Part shown: one piece after another, positions 52,657 to 61,707 of the stretch | Layout of the letters: each line of letters begins with the position of its first letter | Numbering within the stretch: position 1 is the first letter of the stretch | NCBI RefSeq assembly: GCF_023701945.1 | Contig: NZ_JABAEF010000021.1 | Location: 48,461-112,460, forward strand | From: Rhizobium sp. CG5 | GTDB taxonomy: Bacteria > Pseudomonadota > Alphaproteobacteria > Rhizobiales > Rhizobiaceae | Direction: 5' to 3' | Length of the DNA stretch: 64,000 bases | Program-made: the position numbers and the translations under genes | The notes under the pieces: generated by a model | Told to the model about the DNA's origin: nothing | What the model saw: only the letters and a program-made list of their open reading frames with translations | Database searches by the model: none

Positions 52657-52983
52657 GGGTACCTCTGGAAATCGAATCATCGCGGCCATTCTTGTCGGGC
52701 GGGCCGGCATTGAAAAGCCCTGCCGTGTCTTTTCCAGTTGAGTGAGGCATAATTGGGACCGAAGCGAAAGGCTTTAAAGCCCGATGTCGCGGCTTTTCGA
52801 TGGCGGGCTAAGCACTTGGGAAGGTGCGGCCGTTCCGGCGAATTGATGATGGACAAAAATGCCGCACAGCCTTTTCCGCGCAGATATTGCGAATGTGGGC
52901 AAACTGTGATTTTAAACGCAAAGAATAGCATGCATTAGGCGTTTTGGTTTGACCTGGATCAAACGCATGAGGGAGACACCATC
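52657..52983. other. Divergent control region between the IalB-like gene and coxB
   Basis: 327 bases without a supported gene. It holds the coxB leader with an FNR/FixK-like site (52949-52962). The section 52740-52930 contains no repeat or open frame of note; the two promoters must lie here but cannot be pinned down by eye. Confidence 0.5.
52949..52962 (+). promoter_or_regulatory. FNR/FixK-like site upstream of coxB
   Basis: TTGACCTGGATCAA matches the consensus TTGAT-N4-ATCAA of FNR/FixK regulators at 9 of 10 conserved positions. It lies 22 bases before the coxB start and just ahead of the ribosome site. This position, close to or downstream of the transcription start, would suit repression of the aerobic oxidase at low oxygen. 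Confidence 0.75.
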
Positions 52984-53871
52984 GTGATTAACAGAGCTTG
53001 CGCAGTTTTGGCCGCCATGGCCTGTCTGCTTTTTGCCACCGGCAGTTATGCAGACCAGCCGGTCGACTGGCAGATCGATCTGCAGCCCGCCGCAACGACG
53101 ATCATGGAGCAGATCCGCTGGTTTGAGAACTACACCCTTTGGTTCATCATTCCGATCACGATCTTCGTGCTGATCCTGCTGATCGTCGTGGGGTTCAAGT
53201 TCCGCGCCAGCGCCAATCCGGTGCCGTCCAAGACCAGCCACAACACGGCGATTGAAATCGTCTGGACCCTCGGTCCGGTTTTGATCCTGCTGTTCCTGGC
53301 CATTCCGTCCTTCAACCTGCTGACGGCGCAGCTCACCATTCCGAAGGATCCCGACATCACCCTGAAGGCGACTGCCACCCAGTGGCAGTGGAATTACGAA
53401 TACCAGGGCGAAACCGCCGTGGCCTTCGATTCCTATCTGCTGAAGGACGGGGAACGCGCTGCCGCCGGCAAGGAAGATCGCGCGCTTTACCCGCGCCTGC
53501 TCGCCGTCGACAACGAGGTCGTGCTGCCGGTCGGAAAGACCGTGCGCCTGCTGGTCACCGCAGCGCCGACCGATGTCATCCATGCCTTCGCCATGCCGTC
53601 TTTCGGCGTGAAGATCGACGCTGTTCCGGGTCGCCTCAACGAGACCTGGTTCAAGGTTGATCGTGAAGGCCTGTTCTACGGCCAGTGTTCGGAGCTCTGC
53701 GGCAAGGACCATGCGTTCATGCCGATCGCCATCCGCGTCGTCTCGGAAGCCCAATACGCCACCTGGCTGGCAGCTGCCGCCACCAATGTGGGCGACGCCA
53801 ACAAGGCCCTGATGGCCTCGGTCGACGGTGCGGCATCTGCCGTGCAGCTCGCCGATAACGTTTCGAAGTAA
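52984..53871 (+). CDS. coxB: Cytochrome c oxidase subunit II
   Basis: 295 residues from a GTG start, GGGAG about 9 bases upstream. Signal peptide (1-23), two membrane helices (about 50-70, 92-112), and a periplasmic cupredoxin domain with the CuA set GQCSELCGKDHAFMP (about 238-252) plus His in DVIHAFAMP. It accepts electrons from cytochrome c and passes them to subunit I. First gene of the aa3 oxidase operon. Confidence 0.97.
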   Translation: MINRACAVLAAMACLLFATGSYADQPVDWQIDLQPAATTIMEQIRWFENYTLWFIIPITIFVLILLIVVGFKFRASANPVPSKTSHNTAIEIVWTLGPVLILLFLAIPSFNLLTAQLTIPKDPDITLKATATQWQWNYEYQGETAVAFDSYLLKDGERAAAGKEDRALYPRLLAVDNEVVLPVGKTVRLLVTAAPTDVIHAFAMPSFGVKIDAVPGRLNETWFKVDREGLFYGQCSELCGKDHAFMPIAIRVVSEAQYATWLAAAATNVGDANKALMASVDGAASAVQLADNVSK

Positions 53872-53888
53872 GAGAGGGAGTGAGCACA

Positions 53889-55577
53889 ATGGCTGGACCT
53901 ATTGCCCACGACGAACACGCTCACGGTCAGGGCGCGCACCATCACGATGATCATCATGACCACAAGCCCGGTTTCTTTACCCGTTGGTTCCTGTCGACCA
54001 ACCACAAGGACATCGGCACCCTCTATCTGATCTTCGCCATCATCGCCGGCATCATCGGCGGCTCGATGTCGGTTGTCATGCGCTGGGAACTGGCCGAGCC
54101 GGGTATCCAGATCTTCCATGGCCTCGCATCCATGGTCTACGGTTTTGAAGGCGACGCGGCCATCGACGGCGGCAAGCACATGTACAACGTGTTCACCACC
54201 GGCCACGCCCTGATCATGATCTTCTTCATGGTCATGCCGGCGCTGATCGGCGGCTTTGCCAACTGGATGATCCCGATCATGATCGGTGCGCCGGACATGG
54301 CGTTTCCGCGTCTCAATAACATCTCCTTCTGGCTGATCGTTCCGGCCTTCCTGCTGCTCCTGCTCTCGATGTTCGTCGAGGGACCGGCAGGCGCCTTTGG
54401 CGTCGGCGGCGGCTGGACCATGTACCCGCCTCTGTCGACCTCGGGCATGCCCGGACCGGCGGTGGATCTGGCGATCTTCTCGCTGCATATCGCCGGCGCG
54501 TCGTCGATCCTCGGTGCGATCAACTTCATCACCACCATCCTCAACATGCGCGCTCCCGGCATGACGCTGCACAAGATGCCGCTGTTTGCCTGGGCCGTTC
54601 TGGTCACCGCCTTCCTGCTGCTGCTCTCCCTGCCGGTTCTGGCAGGCGGCATCACCATGCTTCTGACCGACCGCAATTTCGGCACGACCTTCTTCGCGCC
54701 CGAAGGCGGCGGCGACCCGATCCTCTACCAGCACCTGTTCTGGTTTTTCGGTCACCCGGAAGTCTACATCCTGATCCTGCCCGGCTTCGGCATCATCAGC
54801 CACATCATCTCGACCTTCTCGAAGAAGCCGGTATTCGGCTACCTCGGCATGGCCTATGCCATGGTCGCCATCGGCGCGGTCGGCTTCGTCGTCTGGGCTC
54901 ACCACATGTACACGGTCGGCCTGTCGCTCTCCGCGCAGCGTTACTTCCTGTTCGCCACCATGGTCATCGCGGTGCCGACCGGCATCAAGATCTTCTCGTG
55001 GATCGCGACGATGTGGGGCGGTTCGCTGTCCTTCCGCACGCCCATGGTCTGGGCGATCGGCTTCATCTTCCTGTTCACCGTCGGCGGCGTCACCGGTGTT
55101 CAGCTGGCCAATGCCGGCCTCGACCGCTCGATGCATGACACCTATTACGTCGTGGCCCATTTCCACTACGTTCTGTCGCTCGGCGCCGTGTTCGCGATCT
55201 TTGCGGCCTGGTACTACTGGTTCCCGAAGATGACCGGCTACATGTATTCGGAATTCCTCGGCAAGCTGCATTTCTGGGTCATGTTCATCGGTGTGAACAT
55301 GGTGTTCTTCCCGCAGCATTTCTTGGGCCTGGCCGGCATGCCGCGCCGTTACATCGACTATCCCGATGCCTTTGCCGGCTGGAACTACGTCTCTTCGATC
55401 GGCTCCTACATCTCGGCCGTCGGCGTGCTGATCTTCCTGGTCTGCGTGTTTGAAGCCTTTGCCCGCAAGCGGGTGGCTGGCGACAATCCGTGGGGCGAGG
55501 GTGCGACCACGCTCGAATGGCAGCTGTCGTCGCCGCCGCCGTTCCACCAGTGGGAACAGCTGCCGCGCATCAAGTAA
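53889..55577 (+). CDS. coxA: Cytochrome c oxidase subunit I
   Basis: 562 residues, 12 membrane helices. The ATG at 53889 has GGGAG 8 bases upstream; a GTG 9 bases before lacks that. A His-rich N-terminus (HDEHAHGQGAHHHDDHHDHK) precedes the core. Active-site marks: WFFGHPEVYILILPGFGIIS (CuB His and crosslinked Tyr), HHMYTVG, and HDTYYVVAHFHYVLSLGA (heme ligands). It reduces oxygen and pumps protons. The metal-binding His tail is stronger than usual and could hold copper. Confidence 0.98.
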   Translation: MAGPIAHDEHAHGQGAHHHDDHHDHKPGFFTRWFLSTNHKDIGTLYLIFAIIAGIIGGSMSVVMRWELAEPGIQIFHGLASMVYGFEGDAAIDGGKHMYNVFTTGHALIMIFFMVMPALIGGFANWMIPIMIGAPDMAFPRLNNISFWLIVPAFLLLLLSMFVEGPAGAFGVGGGWTMYPPLSTSGMPGPAVDLAIFSLHIAGASSILGAINFITTILNMRAPGMTLHKMPLFAWAVLVTAFLLLLSLPVLAGGITMLLTDRNFGTTFFAPEGGGDPILYQHLFWFFGHPEVYILILPGFGIISHIISTFSKKPVFGYLGMAYAMVAIGAVGFVVWAHHMYTVGLSLSAQRYFLFATMVIAVPTGIKIFSWIATMWGGSLSFRTPMVWAIGFIFLFTVGGVTGVQLANAGLDRSMHDTYYVVAHFHYVLSLGAVFAIFAAWYYWFPKMTGYMYSEFLGKLHFWVMFIGVNMVFFPQHFLGLAGMPRRYIDYPDAFAGWNYVSSIGSYISAVGVLIFLVCVFEAFARKRVAGDNPWGEGATTLEWQLSSPPPFHQWEQLPRIK

Positions 55578-55661
55578 GCGGCCAGACACGATTGCCGGGC
55601 GCCGCGGGCTCGAAAGAGATCCGCGGCGCTCAGCACGAAACGGCAAGAACGGAATCACAGA

Positions 55662-56618
55662 ATGGCAGTCATCGACACGATCGAAGGTCTGGGCGGGCAG
55701 GGCGACCTGCACCTGTCGGAAGCCGGTGCCCGCGACTTCTTCGCGCTGTTGAAGCCGCGCGTCATGTCGCTGGTCGTCTTCACGGCCTTTGCCGGTCTCG
55801 TTCTGGCGCCGGGCCATATCCACCCCGTTTTGGGTGCCATCGCCATTCTGTGCATTGCGGTCGGTGCCGGCGCCTCCGGCGCGCTCAACATGTGGTATGA
55901 CGCCGATATCGACGCGGTCATGACCCGCACCGCCAATCGCCCAGTCCCTGCCGGCCGCATCGCGCCCCGCGAAGCGCTGGCCTTCGGCCTGGTGCTGTCG
56001 GGATTCTCGGTCACCATTCTCGGCCTGACGGTCAACTGGCTGTCGGCCGGCCTGCTGGCCTTCACCATCTTCTTTTATGCCGTCGTCTATACGATGTGGC
56101 TGAAGCGCTCGACGCCGCAGAACATCGTCATCGGCGGTGCGTCCGGGGCTTTCCCGCCGATGATCGGCTGGGCCTGCGTCACCGGCGGCGTGTCGCTCGA
56201 CAGCATCGTGCTATTCCTGATCATCTTCTTCTGGACGCCGGCCCATTTCTGGGCGCTGGCGCTGTTCAAGATGCGCGACTACGGCTCGGTCGGCGTCCCT
56301 ATGTTGCCGAACGTCTGCGGCGAAGCCGTGACCAAGCGCCAGATCACGCTATATGCCGTGCTGACCGCCGTCTTCGGCGTCGTGCCGACGCTGACCGGCC
56401 TCGCCTCGATTGGCTATGGCGTGGTTGCCGCAATGCTCGGCGCTGTCTTCGTGCTCTGTTCCATCGCCGTCTGGCGCATGCCCGACGGCGACGTGAAGAT
56501 GCTGCCGGCCAAGAAACTCTTCGCCTTCTCGATCGTCTATCTCTTCGCCATCTTCTCGGCGCTGCTTGTCGACCACTATGCCCTTGCTATCATGGGCCTG
56601 TTTGGAGGAGCCGTCTGA
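55662..56618 (+). CDS. ctaB: Protoheme IX farnesyltransferase (heme O synthase)
   Basis: 318 residues, about nine membrane helices. UbiA-type motif NMWYDADIDAVMTRTANRP (about 85-103) and second Asp motif at FKMRDYGSVGVPMLPNV. It adds a farnesyl group to heme B to give heme O for the aa3 oxidase. Follows coxA by 84 bases. Confidence 0.96.
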   Translation: MAVIDTIEGLGGQGDLHLSEAGARDFFALLKPRVMSLVVFTAFAGLVLAPGHIHPVLGAIAILCIAVGAGASGALNMWYDADIDAVMTRTANRPVPAGRIAPREALAFGLVLSGFSVTILGLTVNWLSAGLLAFTIFFYAVVYTMWLKRSTPQNIVIGGASGAFPPMIGWACVTGGVSLDSIVLFLIIFFWTPAHFWALALFKMRDYGSVGVPMLPNVCGEAVTKRQITLYAVLTAVFGVVPTLTGLASIGYGVVAAMLGAVFVLCSIAVWRMPDGDVKMLPAKKLFAFSIVYLFAIFSALLVDHYALAIMGLFGGAV

Positions 56619-56755
56619 TGGAAACCATCAAGCTTAACGAAGCCCAGAAGAAGTCGCGCCGCGGCCGCAACGTCGCCCTTGGCCTGGTTCTGGCCGGGCT
56701 CGTGGTTCTCTTCTACGTCATGACGCTGATCAAGATCAGCAATGTCGGACAATAG
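56618..56755 (+). CDS. Small CoxF-like membrane protein of the oxidase operon
   Basis: 45 residues: a basic N-terminus (LNEAQKKSRRGRN) and one membrane helix (VALGLVLAGLVVLFYVMTLI). The ATG shares one base with the ctaB stop and GGAGGAG is about 8 bases upstream. In rhizobia such a small open frame between ctaB and ctaG is annotated as CoxF; its role in oxidase assembly is not established. Confidence 0.85.
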   Translation: METIKLNEAQKKSRRGRNVALGLVLAGLVVLFYVMTLIKISNVGQ

Positions 56756-56773
56756 GGGAGGATGGTTTCAAGC

Positions 56774-57376
56774 ATGACAATCAGCACTACCTCCCAGCAG
56801 TCGCGCAACAATGTCGTGGTTCTTCTCGCCTGTCTCGCCTTTGTCGGCGGCATGGTCGGGGTCAGCTTCGCCGCCGTGCCGCTCTATCGCATGTTCTGCC
56901 AGGTCACCGGCTATAACGGCACGACGCAGCGCGTCGAGCAGATGTCCGATACCGTGCTCGACCAGGGAATGACGGTGACCTTCGACGCCAATGTGTCGTC
57001 GGGCCTCAACTGGGATTTCAAGCCGGTGCAGAAATCCATCGCGCTGAAGATCGGCGAGACCGTCAAGATCGACTATCTGGCGACCAACCGGTCGCCGCGG
57101 GCCACCAGCGGCCAGGCGGTGTTCAATGTGACGCCGATGGAGGCTGCTGCCTATTTCAACAAGGTCGAGTGCTTCTGCTTCACCGAAACGAAGCTGGAAC
57201 CCGGCCAAAGCCTGGAAATGCCCGTGGTGTTCTTCATCGATCCGGCAATTGTCGATCAGGAAGAGACCAAGGATATCGGAACGATTACCCTGTCCTATAC
57301 TTTCTATCCGCATGAGGGGGATAAGCCGGTGGCACAATTGCCGGCCGAAGGTGTGGACGGAAATCCAAAACTGTAA
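56774..57376 (+). CDS. ctaG: Cytochrome c oxidase assembly protein CtaG (Cox11)
   Basis: 200 residues. One membrane helix (about 14-34, with VPLYRMFCQVTGYNGT) and a periplasmic beta domain with the copper motif CFCF in ECFCFTETKLEPGQ. It delivers copper to CuB of subunit I. The ATG at 56774 is chosen because the strong GGGGAGG directly abuts the alternative ATG at 56762, leaving it no spacing. Confidence 0.95.
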   Translation: MTISTTSQQSRNNVVVLLACLAFVGGMVGVSFAAVPLYRMFCQVTGYNGTTQRVEQMSDTVLDQGMTVTFDANVSSGLNWDFKPVQKSIALKIGETVKIDYLATNRSPRATSGQAVFNVTPMEAAAYFNKVECFCFTETKLEPGQSLEMPVVFFIDPAIVDQEETKDIGTITLSYTFYPHEGDKPVAQLPAEGVDGNPKL

Positions 57377-57434
57377 GAGGACGGGCCCGGGACAGCCGGG
57401 CCTGGACAGAATTTGACATTCGGGGATTGCTGAC

Positions 57435-58310
57435 ATGGCCGAAGCGCATCAGAAGAATCACGACTACCACATCATCGATCCGAGCCCGTGGCCGCTTTTG
57501 GCCTCGATCGGCGCCTTTGTAATGACCTTCGGCGGCGTGGCCTATATGCGCTATCTGAACGGCGGTTCGTTCAAGCTGTTCGGTCTGGAACTGGCCTCTC
57601 CGTGGCTGTTCTTCATCGGCCTTGCCATCGTGCTCTACACGATGGTCGGCTGGTGGGCCGACACCATCAAGGAAGCCAACGAGGGCCACCATACCCGCGT
57701 CGTGTCGCTGCACCTGCGCTACGGCATGATCATGTTCATCGCCTCGGAAGTGATGTTCTTCGTCGCCTGGTTCTGGGCCTTCTTCGATGCCAGCCTGTTT
57801 GCCAACGAGGCGATCCAGGCGAGCCGCGTCGAGTTCACCGGCGGTCAGTGGCCGCCGAAGGGCATCGAGGTTCTCGATCCCTGGCACCTGCCGATCTACA
57901 ACACCGTCATCCTGCTGCTGTCGGGCACCTGTGTCACCTGGGCGCACCATGCCCTGCTGCACGGCGACCGCAAGGGCCTGATCAGCGGCCTGACGCTGAC
58001 CGTTCTGCTCGGCGCGCTGTTCTCCTTCGTGCAGGGCTACGAATATGCCCACGCGCCGTTCGGCTTCAAGGACAGCATTTACGGCGCCACCTTCTTCATG
58101 GCGACCGGCTTCCACGGCTTCCACGTTCTGGTCGGCACCATCTTCCTGACGGTCTGCCTGCTGCGGGCGCTGAAGGGTGATTTCACCCCGAAGCAGCATT
58201 TCGGCTTCGAGGCCGCCGCCTGGTACTGGCACTTCGTCGACGTGGTCTGGCTGTTCCTGTTCTTCGCCATCTACATCTGGGGCGACTGGGGCGCACCGCT
58301 GGCCCATTGA
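57435..58310 (+). CDS. coxC: Cytochrome c oxidase subunit III
   Basis: 291 residues, seven membrane helices. YGMIMFIASEVMFFVAWFWA and HFGFEAAAWYWHFVDVVWLF are the subunit III core and end motifs. It stabilises the oxidase core and its proton uptake. GGGGA lies about 7 bases before the ATG. Last gene of the operon, closed by a strong terminator. Confidence 0.97.
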   Translation: MAEAHQKNHDYHIIDPSPWPLLASIGAFVMTFGGVAYMRYLNGGSFKLFGLELASPWLFFIGLAIVLYTMVGWWADTIKEANEGHHTRVVSLHLRYGMIMFIASEVMFFVAWFWAFFDASLFANEAIQASRVEFTGGQWPPKGIEVLDPWHLPIYNTVILLLSGTCVTWAHHALLHGDRKGLISGLTLTVLLGALFSFVQGYEYAHAPFGFKDSIYGATFFMATGFHGFHVLVGTIFLTVCLLRALKGDFTPKQHFGFEAAAWYWHFVDVVWLFLFFAIYIWGDWGAPLAH

Positions 58311-58333
58311 GCGAGCGGAACTGAATGGAATGA

Positions 58334-58369
58334 AAAAGGGCGGCGCCGAGGTCTCGGCGCCGCCCTTTT
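58334..58369 (+). terminator. Strong intrinsic terminator after coxC
   Basis: AAAAGGGCGGCGCCGAG and CTCGGCGCCGCCCTTTT pair over 17 positions with the 2-base centre gt, followed by T-rich sequence. It ends the cox operon and can also stop the converging gene. Confidence 0.95.
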
Positions 58370-58402
58370 GTTTGCCTGCGGGCTCGTCTGCCGAAGATTG
58401 CC

Positions 58403-59008
58403 TCAGGCGCGCCCGGCGACCCGCTCCAGGGCGGTGGGCCGAGGAATGCCGCGGTCGAGGCGCTCCAGGATGGCATCGGCGCATTCGGTCGGCGTCAGCA
58501 CATCCGTATCGAGTTCCATGTCGTAGAGACCCGGCCGCCGCCAGGCGCCCGGCAGCAAGGGTGTCGCGTCATCGGCGCGGCGAAACAGCGCCTGTGCCGC
58601 GGTGCCGTCGCGACGGCGGGATCTGGTCAGGTCGGATGAGAGGTTGCGCAGGCCGACCAACAGCACGGGATAGGCCGAAAGCCGTCCGGCACAATGGGCA
58701 AGCAATCCCGGCGCACGGGTCGCCCGGCCATTGAGGCCGAAATCGGCCACCACATTCAGCCCCATGCGACTATAAAGCGCGGTCGCCTCGTAGAGGGCGG
58801 CATGAGCCGGCGATAGCGGCGGCAAGCCGGCCGTGCCCGCGTCTTCTGCGCCTCGCCCCACCGTTGGCTCGGAACGCGGCGCACCGGCACAAAGACTGAT
58901 CCACAGGCCCGGAAAGCGGGTCTGGATGGCGCTGGCGATCGTGGTTTTCCCGGATCGCGGCATGCCATTCAGAATGACGATCTGCCCGCAGTTCTGCATG
59001 GTGTTCAT
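58403..59008 (-). CDS. Chloramphenicol phosphotransferase-like kinase
   Basis: 201 residues. P-loop GMPRSGKTTIASAI (about 15-28) after QIVILN, then VVADFGLNGRATRAP and YPVLLVGLRNLSSDLTRSRR, matching CPT-like small-molecule kinases. True substrates outside Streptomyces are unknown. It is inserted on the opposite strand between coxC and DUF983, breaking an otherwise colinear oxidase cluster. Start at 59008 with GGAG about 10 bases upstream; ATG at 58999 is possible. Confidence 0.8.
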   Translation of the reverse strand: MNTMQNCGQIVILNGMPRSGKTTIASAIQTRFPGLWISLCAGAPRSEPTVGRGAEDAGTAGLPPLSPAHAALYEATALYSRMGLNVVADFGLNGRATRAPGLLAHCAGRLSAYPVLLVGLRNLSSDLTRSRRRDGTAAQALFRRADDATPLLPGAWRRPGLYDMELDTDVLTPTECADAILERLDRGIPRPTALERVAGRA

Positions 59009-59112
59009 GACACGGCAACTCCTCGGCTGGAGTGCAAGCATGCCCTTTAAGGTTTGCCTCTGCAACAAGGATAAACTAATGAAAGGGCGCAGGGCACGCA
59101 AAGGGAATGACC

Positions 59113-59496
59113 ATGGATGAAGACACCGCACGTTATGCGCCGGTGACGCCGCTAAAAGCCGCGCTCGGTGCCTGCTGCCCGCGCTGCGGTCAGGGCAAGC
59201 TGTTCGACGGCCTGATCAAGCTCAAGCCGCGCTGCGCCAGTTGCGGGCTGGATTATGCCTTCGCCGATACCGGTGATGGCGCCTCGATCTTCGTCATCCT
59301 GATTGCCGATTTCCTGGTGGTCGGCCTCGCCGTCTGGTCCGAGATCACCTATTCGCCGCCGGTCTGGCTGCATATCCTGCTCTGGGGACCCTTGGCCATC
59401 GGCCTGTCGCTCTGGCTGCTGCGCACCATCAAGGCTCTGCTGATCTTCCAGGTCTATCACCACAATGCAAAGCCCGGCACGATCGACCATGAATAA
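59113..59496 (+). CDS. DUF983 family zinc-ribbon membrane protein
   Basis: 127 residues. Two Cys pairs, CPRC (about 21-24) and CASC (about 41-44), form a zinc ribbon, followed by two membrane helices. DUF983 genes are regularly found in rhizobial cox clusters, so a role in oxidase assembly is inferred. ATG at 59113 fits the AAGGGA ribosome site better than the one at 59107. Confidence 0.9.
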   Translation: MDEDTARYAPVTPLKAALGACCPRCGQGKLFDGLIKLKPRCASCGLDYAFADTGDGASIFVILIADFLVVGLAVWSEITYSPPVWLHILLWGPLAIGLSLWLLRTIKALLIFQVYHHNAKPGTIDHE

Positions 59497-60235
59497 GGCG
59501 GCGGATAGGCCGACCGGCATGAGCCGCGGCAAACTGTGGGCAAGCGTCGTTATCGTCCTGCTGGCGCTGGCCCTTCTCCTGACGCTTGGCACCTGGCAGG
59601 TCCAGCGCCTCTATTGGAAAGAGGCCCTTATTGCCGATATCGAGCAGCGCCGTGCCGCACCTCCCGCACCCCTGTCCGAAATCGAGGCGCTCGCCACCTC
59701 CGGCAGCGATGTCGACTATCGCCACGCCACCGCCACCGGCCGCTATCTGAACGACAAGGAACGGCATTTCTTCGCCACCTTCCAGGGCATGACGGGTTTC
59801 TACGTCTATACGCCGCTGGAGCTTGCCGATGGGCGCTACCTCTTCGTCAATCGCGGTTTCATCGCCTATGAGGACAAGGCGCCGGAGGGGCGCGCGCAGG
59901 GTCAGCTGCAGGGCGAGCAGACGGTGGTCGGCCTGGCCCGCGCCAAGCTCGCCGAAAAACCGTCCTTCATGGTGCCGGACAACGATCCGGCCAAGAACAT
60001 GTTCTACTGGAAGGATCTCGACCAGATGGCGGCAACCACAGGCCTGCCGGCCGATCGGGTTCTGCCCTTCTTTCTCGATGCCGATGCCACACCCAATCCG
60101 GGCGGCATACCCATGGGCGGCGTAACACTGATCGACCTGCCCAACAGCCATCTGCAATATGCCATGACCTGGTATGGCCTGGCCGCCGTGCTGGTCGTGG
60201 TCAGTGCCATTGCGCTGTTCCGCCGCAAAATCTGA
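59489..60235 (+). CDS. surf1: Surf1 family cytochrome oxidase assembly protein
   Basis: 248 residues with one membrane helix at each end (about 19-37 and 221-240). LGTWQVQRLYWKEALIADIE, ATGRYLNDKERHFF, YVYTPLE, VNRGFI and GGIPMGGVTLIDLPNSHLQY are Surf1 marks. It helps insert heme a into subunit I. The start overlaps the DUF983 stop by 8 bases, so they are coupled. Confidence 0.95.
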   Translation: MNKAADRPTGMSRGKLWASVVIVLLALALLLTLGTWQVQRLYWKEALIADIEQRRAAPPAPLSEIEALATSGSDVDYRHATATGRYLNDKERHFFATFQGMTGFYVYTPLELADGRYLFVNRGFIAYEDKAPEGRAQGQLQGEQTVVGLARAKLAEKPSFMVPDNDPAKNMFYWKDLDQMAATTGLPADRVLPFFLDADATPNPGGIPMGGVTLIDLPNSHLQYAMTWYGLAAVLVVVSAIALFRRKI

Positions 60236-60297
60236 GCTTTTGCCCTCGGCGGCAATGGCTGTAAGATCGACGACACGCTCTCGACATGGAGTCCTGC

Positions 60298-60663
60298 ATG
60301 GGTTTGCTTGCCAATTGTCTCGTCGCACTGGTGGCGCTGGAGCATGTCTATATTCTCGTGCTGGAGATGTTTCTCTGGACCACGCCGCGTGGCCTCAAAG
60401 CCTTCGGCATGAAACCGCCGCAGGCCGAGGCCACCAAGCTTCTGGCCGCCAACCAGGGCCTCTACAACGGCTTCCTGGCCGCCGGGCTGTTCTGGTCGCT
60501 GATCCATCCTGATCCGGGTTTTGCGTTCCAGCTCAAACTGTTTTTCCTTGGCGCGGTCAGCCTTGCTGCCCTATATGGGGCCTATAGCGTATCGCGGCGG
60601 ATTCTGCTCATCCAGGGCCTGCCGGCGATTGTCGCCCTTGTTGTCGTAATTCTGGCTGGCTGA
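60298..60663 (+). CDS. DUF1304 family membrane protein
   Basis: 121 residues with four membrane helices. VALEHVYILVLEMFLWTTPR and LLAANQGLYNGFLAAGLFWS are the family marks. Function unknown. GGAG sits 7 bases before the ATG at 60298. It is 62 bases after surf1 and 5 before ispH, so it is likely in the same transcript. Confidence 0.9.
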   Translation: MGLLANCLVALVALEHVYILVLEMFLWTTPRGLKAFGMKPPQAEATKLLAANQGLYNGFLAAGLFWSLIHPDPGFAFQLKLFFLGAVSLAALYGAYSVSRRILLIQGLPAIVALVVVILAG

Positions 60664-60668
60664 TCTTG

Positions 60669-61673
60669 ATGGACACACCGATTGCAAAACCGCCGCTGAC
60701 GATCAGGCTTTGCGGCCCGCGCGGCTTCTGCGCCGGCGTCGACCGGGCCATCCAGATCGTCGTGCTGGCGCTGAAAGGCTACGGCGCCCCGGTCTATGTG
60801 CGCCACGAGATCGTCCACAATCGTTATGTGGTGGAAGGCCTGGAGGCCAAGGGCGCGATCTTTGTCGAGGAACTCGACGAGATCCCGCCGGAACACCGCC
60901 AGCAGCCGGTGGTGTTTTCCGCCCATGGCGTGCCGAAATCCGTGCCGGAAGATGCCACCGCCCGCAATCTGTTCTTTCTCGATGCCACATGCCCGCTGGT
61001 CTCCAAGGTGCACAAGCAGGCCATGCGCCACCAGCGCCTCGGTCGCCATGTCATCCTGATCGGCCATGCCGGCCACCCCGAAGTGATCGGCACCATGGGG
61101 CAATTGCCCGAAGGCACGGTCTCGCTGGTCGAGACCATCGAGGATGCCGATGTCTATGAGCCCGCCGATCCCGACAATCTCGGCTTCGTCACCCAGACCA
61201 CGCTCTCGGTCGACGACACCGCCGGCGTCATCAAGCGGTTGCAGGAGCGCTTCCCCAACCTGACGGCACCGTCGGCCGACAGCATCTGCTATGCCACCAC
61301 CAACCGCCAGGAAGCCGTGAAACAGGCAGCGCCGGGCTGCGACCTGTTCATCGTCGTCGGCGCACCGAATTCCTCCAATTCCAAGCGTCTGGTCGAAGTG
61401 GCGCTGCGCGCCGGCGCCACAAAATCGATGCTGGTGCAGCGCGCCAGCGAGATCGACTGGGCCGAGATCGGCGACATCGCCACGCTCGGCCTGTCGGCGG
61501 GCGCCTCCGCCCCGGAAGTCATCGTCAACGAGATCATCGAAGCCTTCAAGGCCCGCTTTGCCACCAGCCTGGAACTCGCCGAATTCTCGATCGAAAACGA
61601 ACACTTCCTCGTCAACCGCGAACTGCGCCCCATTGAACTCACCACCGAGGATATGGCCTGGGTGAACGGGTGA
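60669..61673 (+). CDS. ispH: 4-hydroxy-3-methylbut-2-enyl diphosphate reductase
   Basis: 334 residues. The three iron-sulfur Cys are in GPRGFCAGVDRAI, LDATCPLVSKVH and DSICYATTNRQ; HGS-type contacts are at HEIVHN and FSAHGVP. It makes IPP and DMAPP in the last step of the MEP pathway. The ATG at 60669 is preferred over an adjacent TTG. In rhizobia ispH commonly follows the surf1 region. Confidence 0.97.
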   Translation: MDTPIAKPPLTIRLCGPRGFCAGVDRAIQIVVLALKGYGAPVYVRHEIVHNRYVVEGLEAKGAIFVEELDEIPPEHRQQPVVFSAHGVPKSVPEDATARNLFFLDATCPLVSKVHKQAMRHQRLGRHVILIGHAGHPEVIGTMGQLPEGTVSLVETIEDADVYEPADPDNLGFVTQTTLSVDDTAGVIKRLQERFPNLTAPSADSICYATTNRQEAVKQAAPGCDLFIVVGAPNSSNSKRLVEVALRAGATKSMLVQRASEIDWAEIGDIATLGLSAGASAPEVIVNEIIEAFKARFATSLELAEFSIENEHFLVNRELRPIELTTEDMAWVNG

Positions 61674-61707
61674 GACGTCCAGCCGGCTCACGTTCCTCGT
61701 TTGCTGG

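Noticed and set aside
53676..55823. 715-codon minus-strand open frame opposite coxA
   Set aside because: Low-complexity Arg/Asp/Gln-rich translation typical of an antisense frame of a membrane protein gene.
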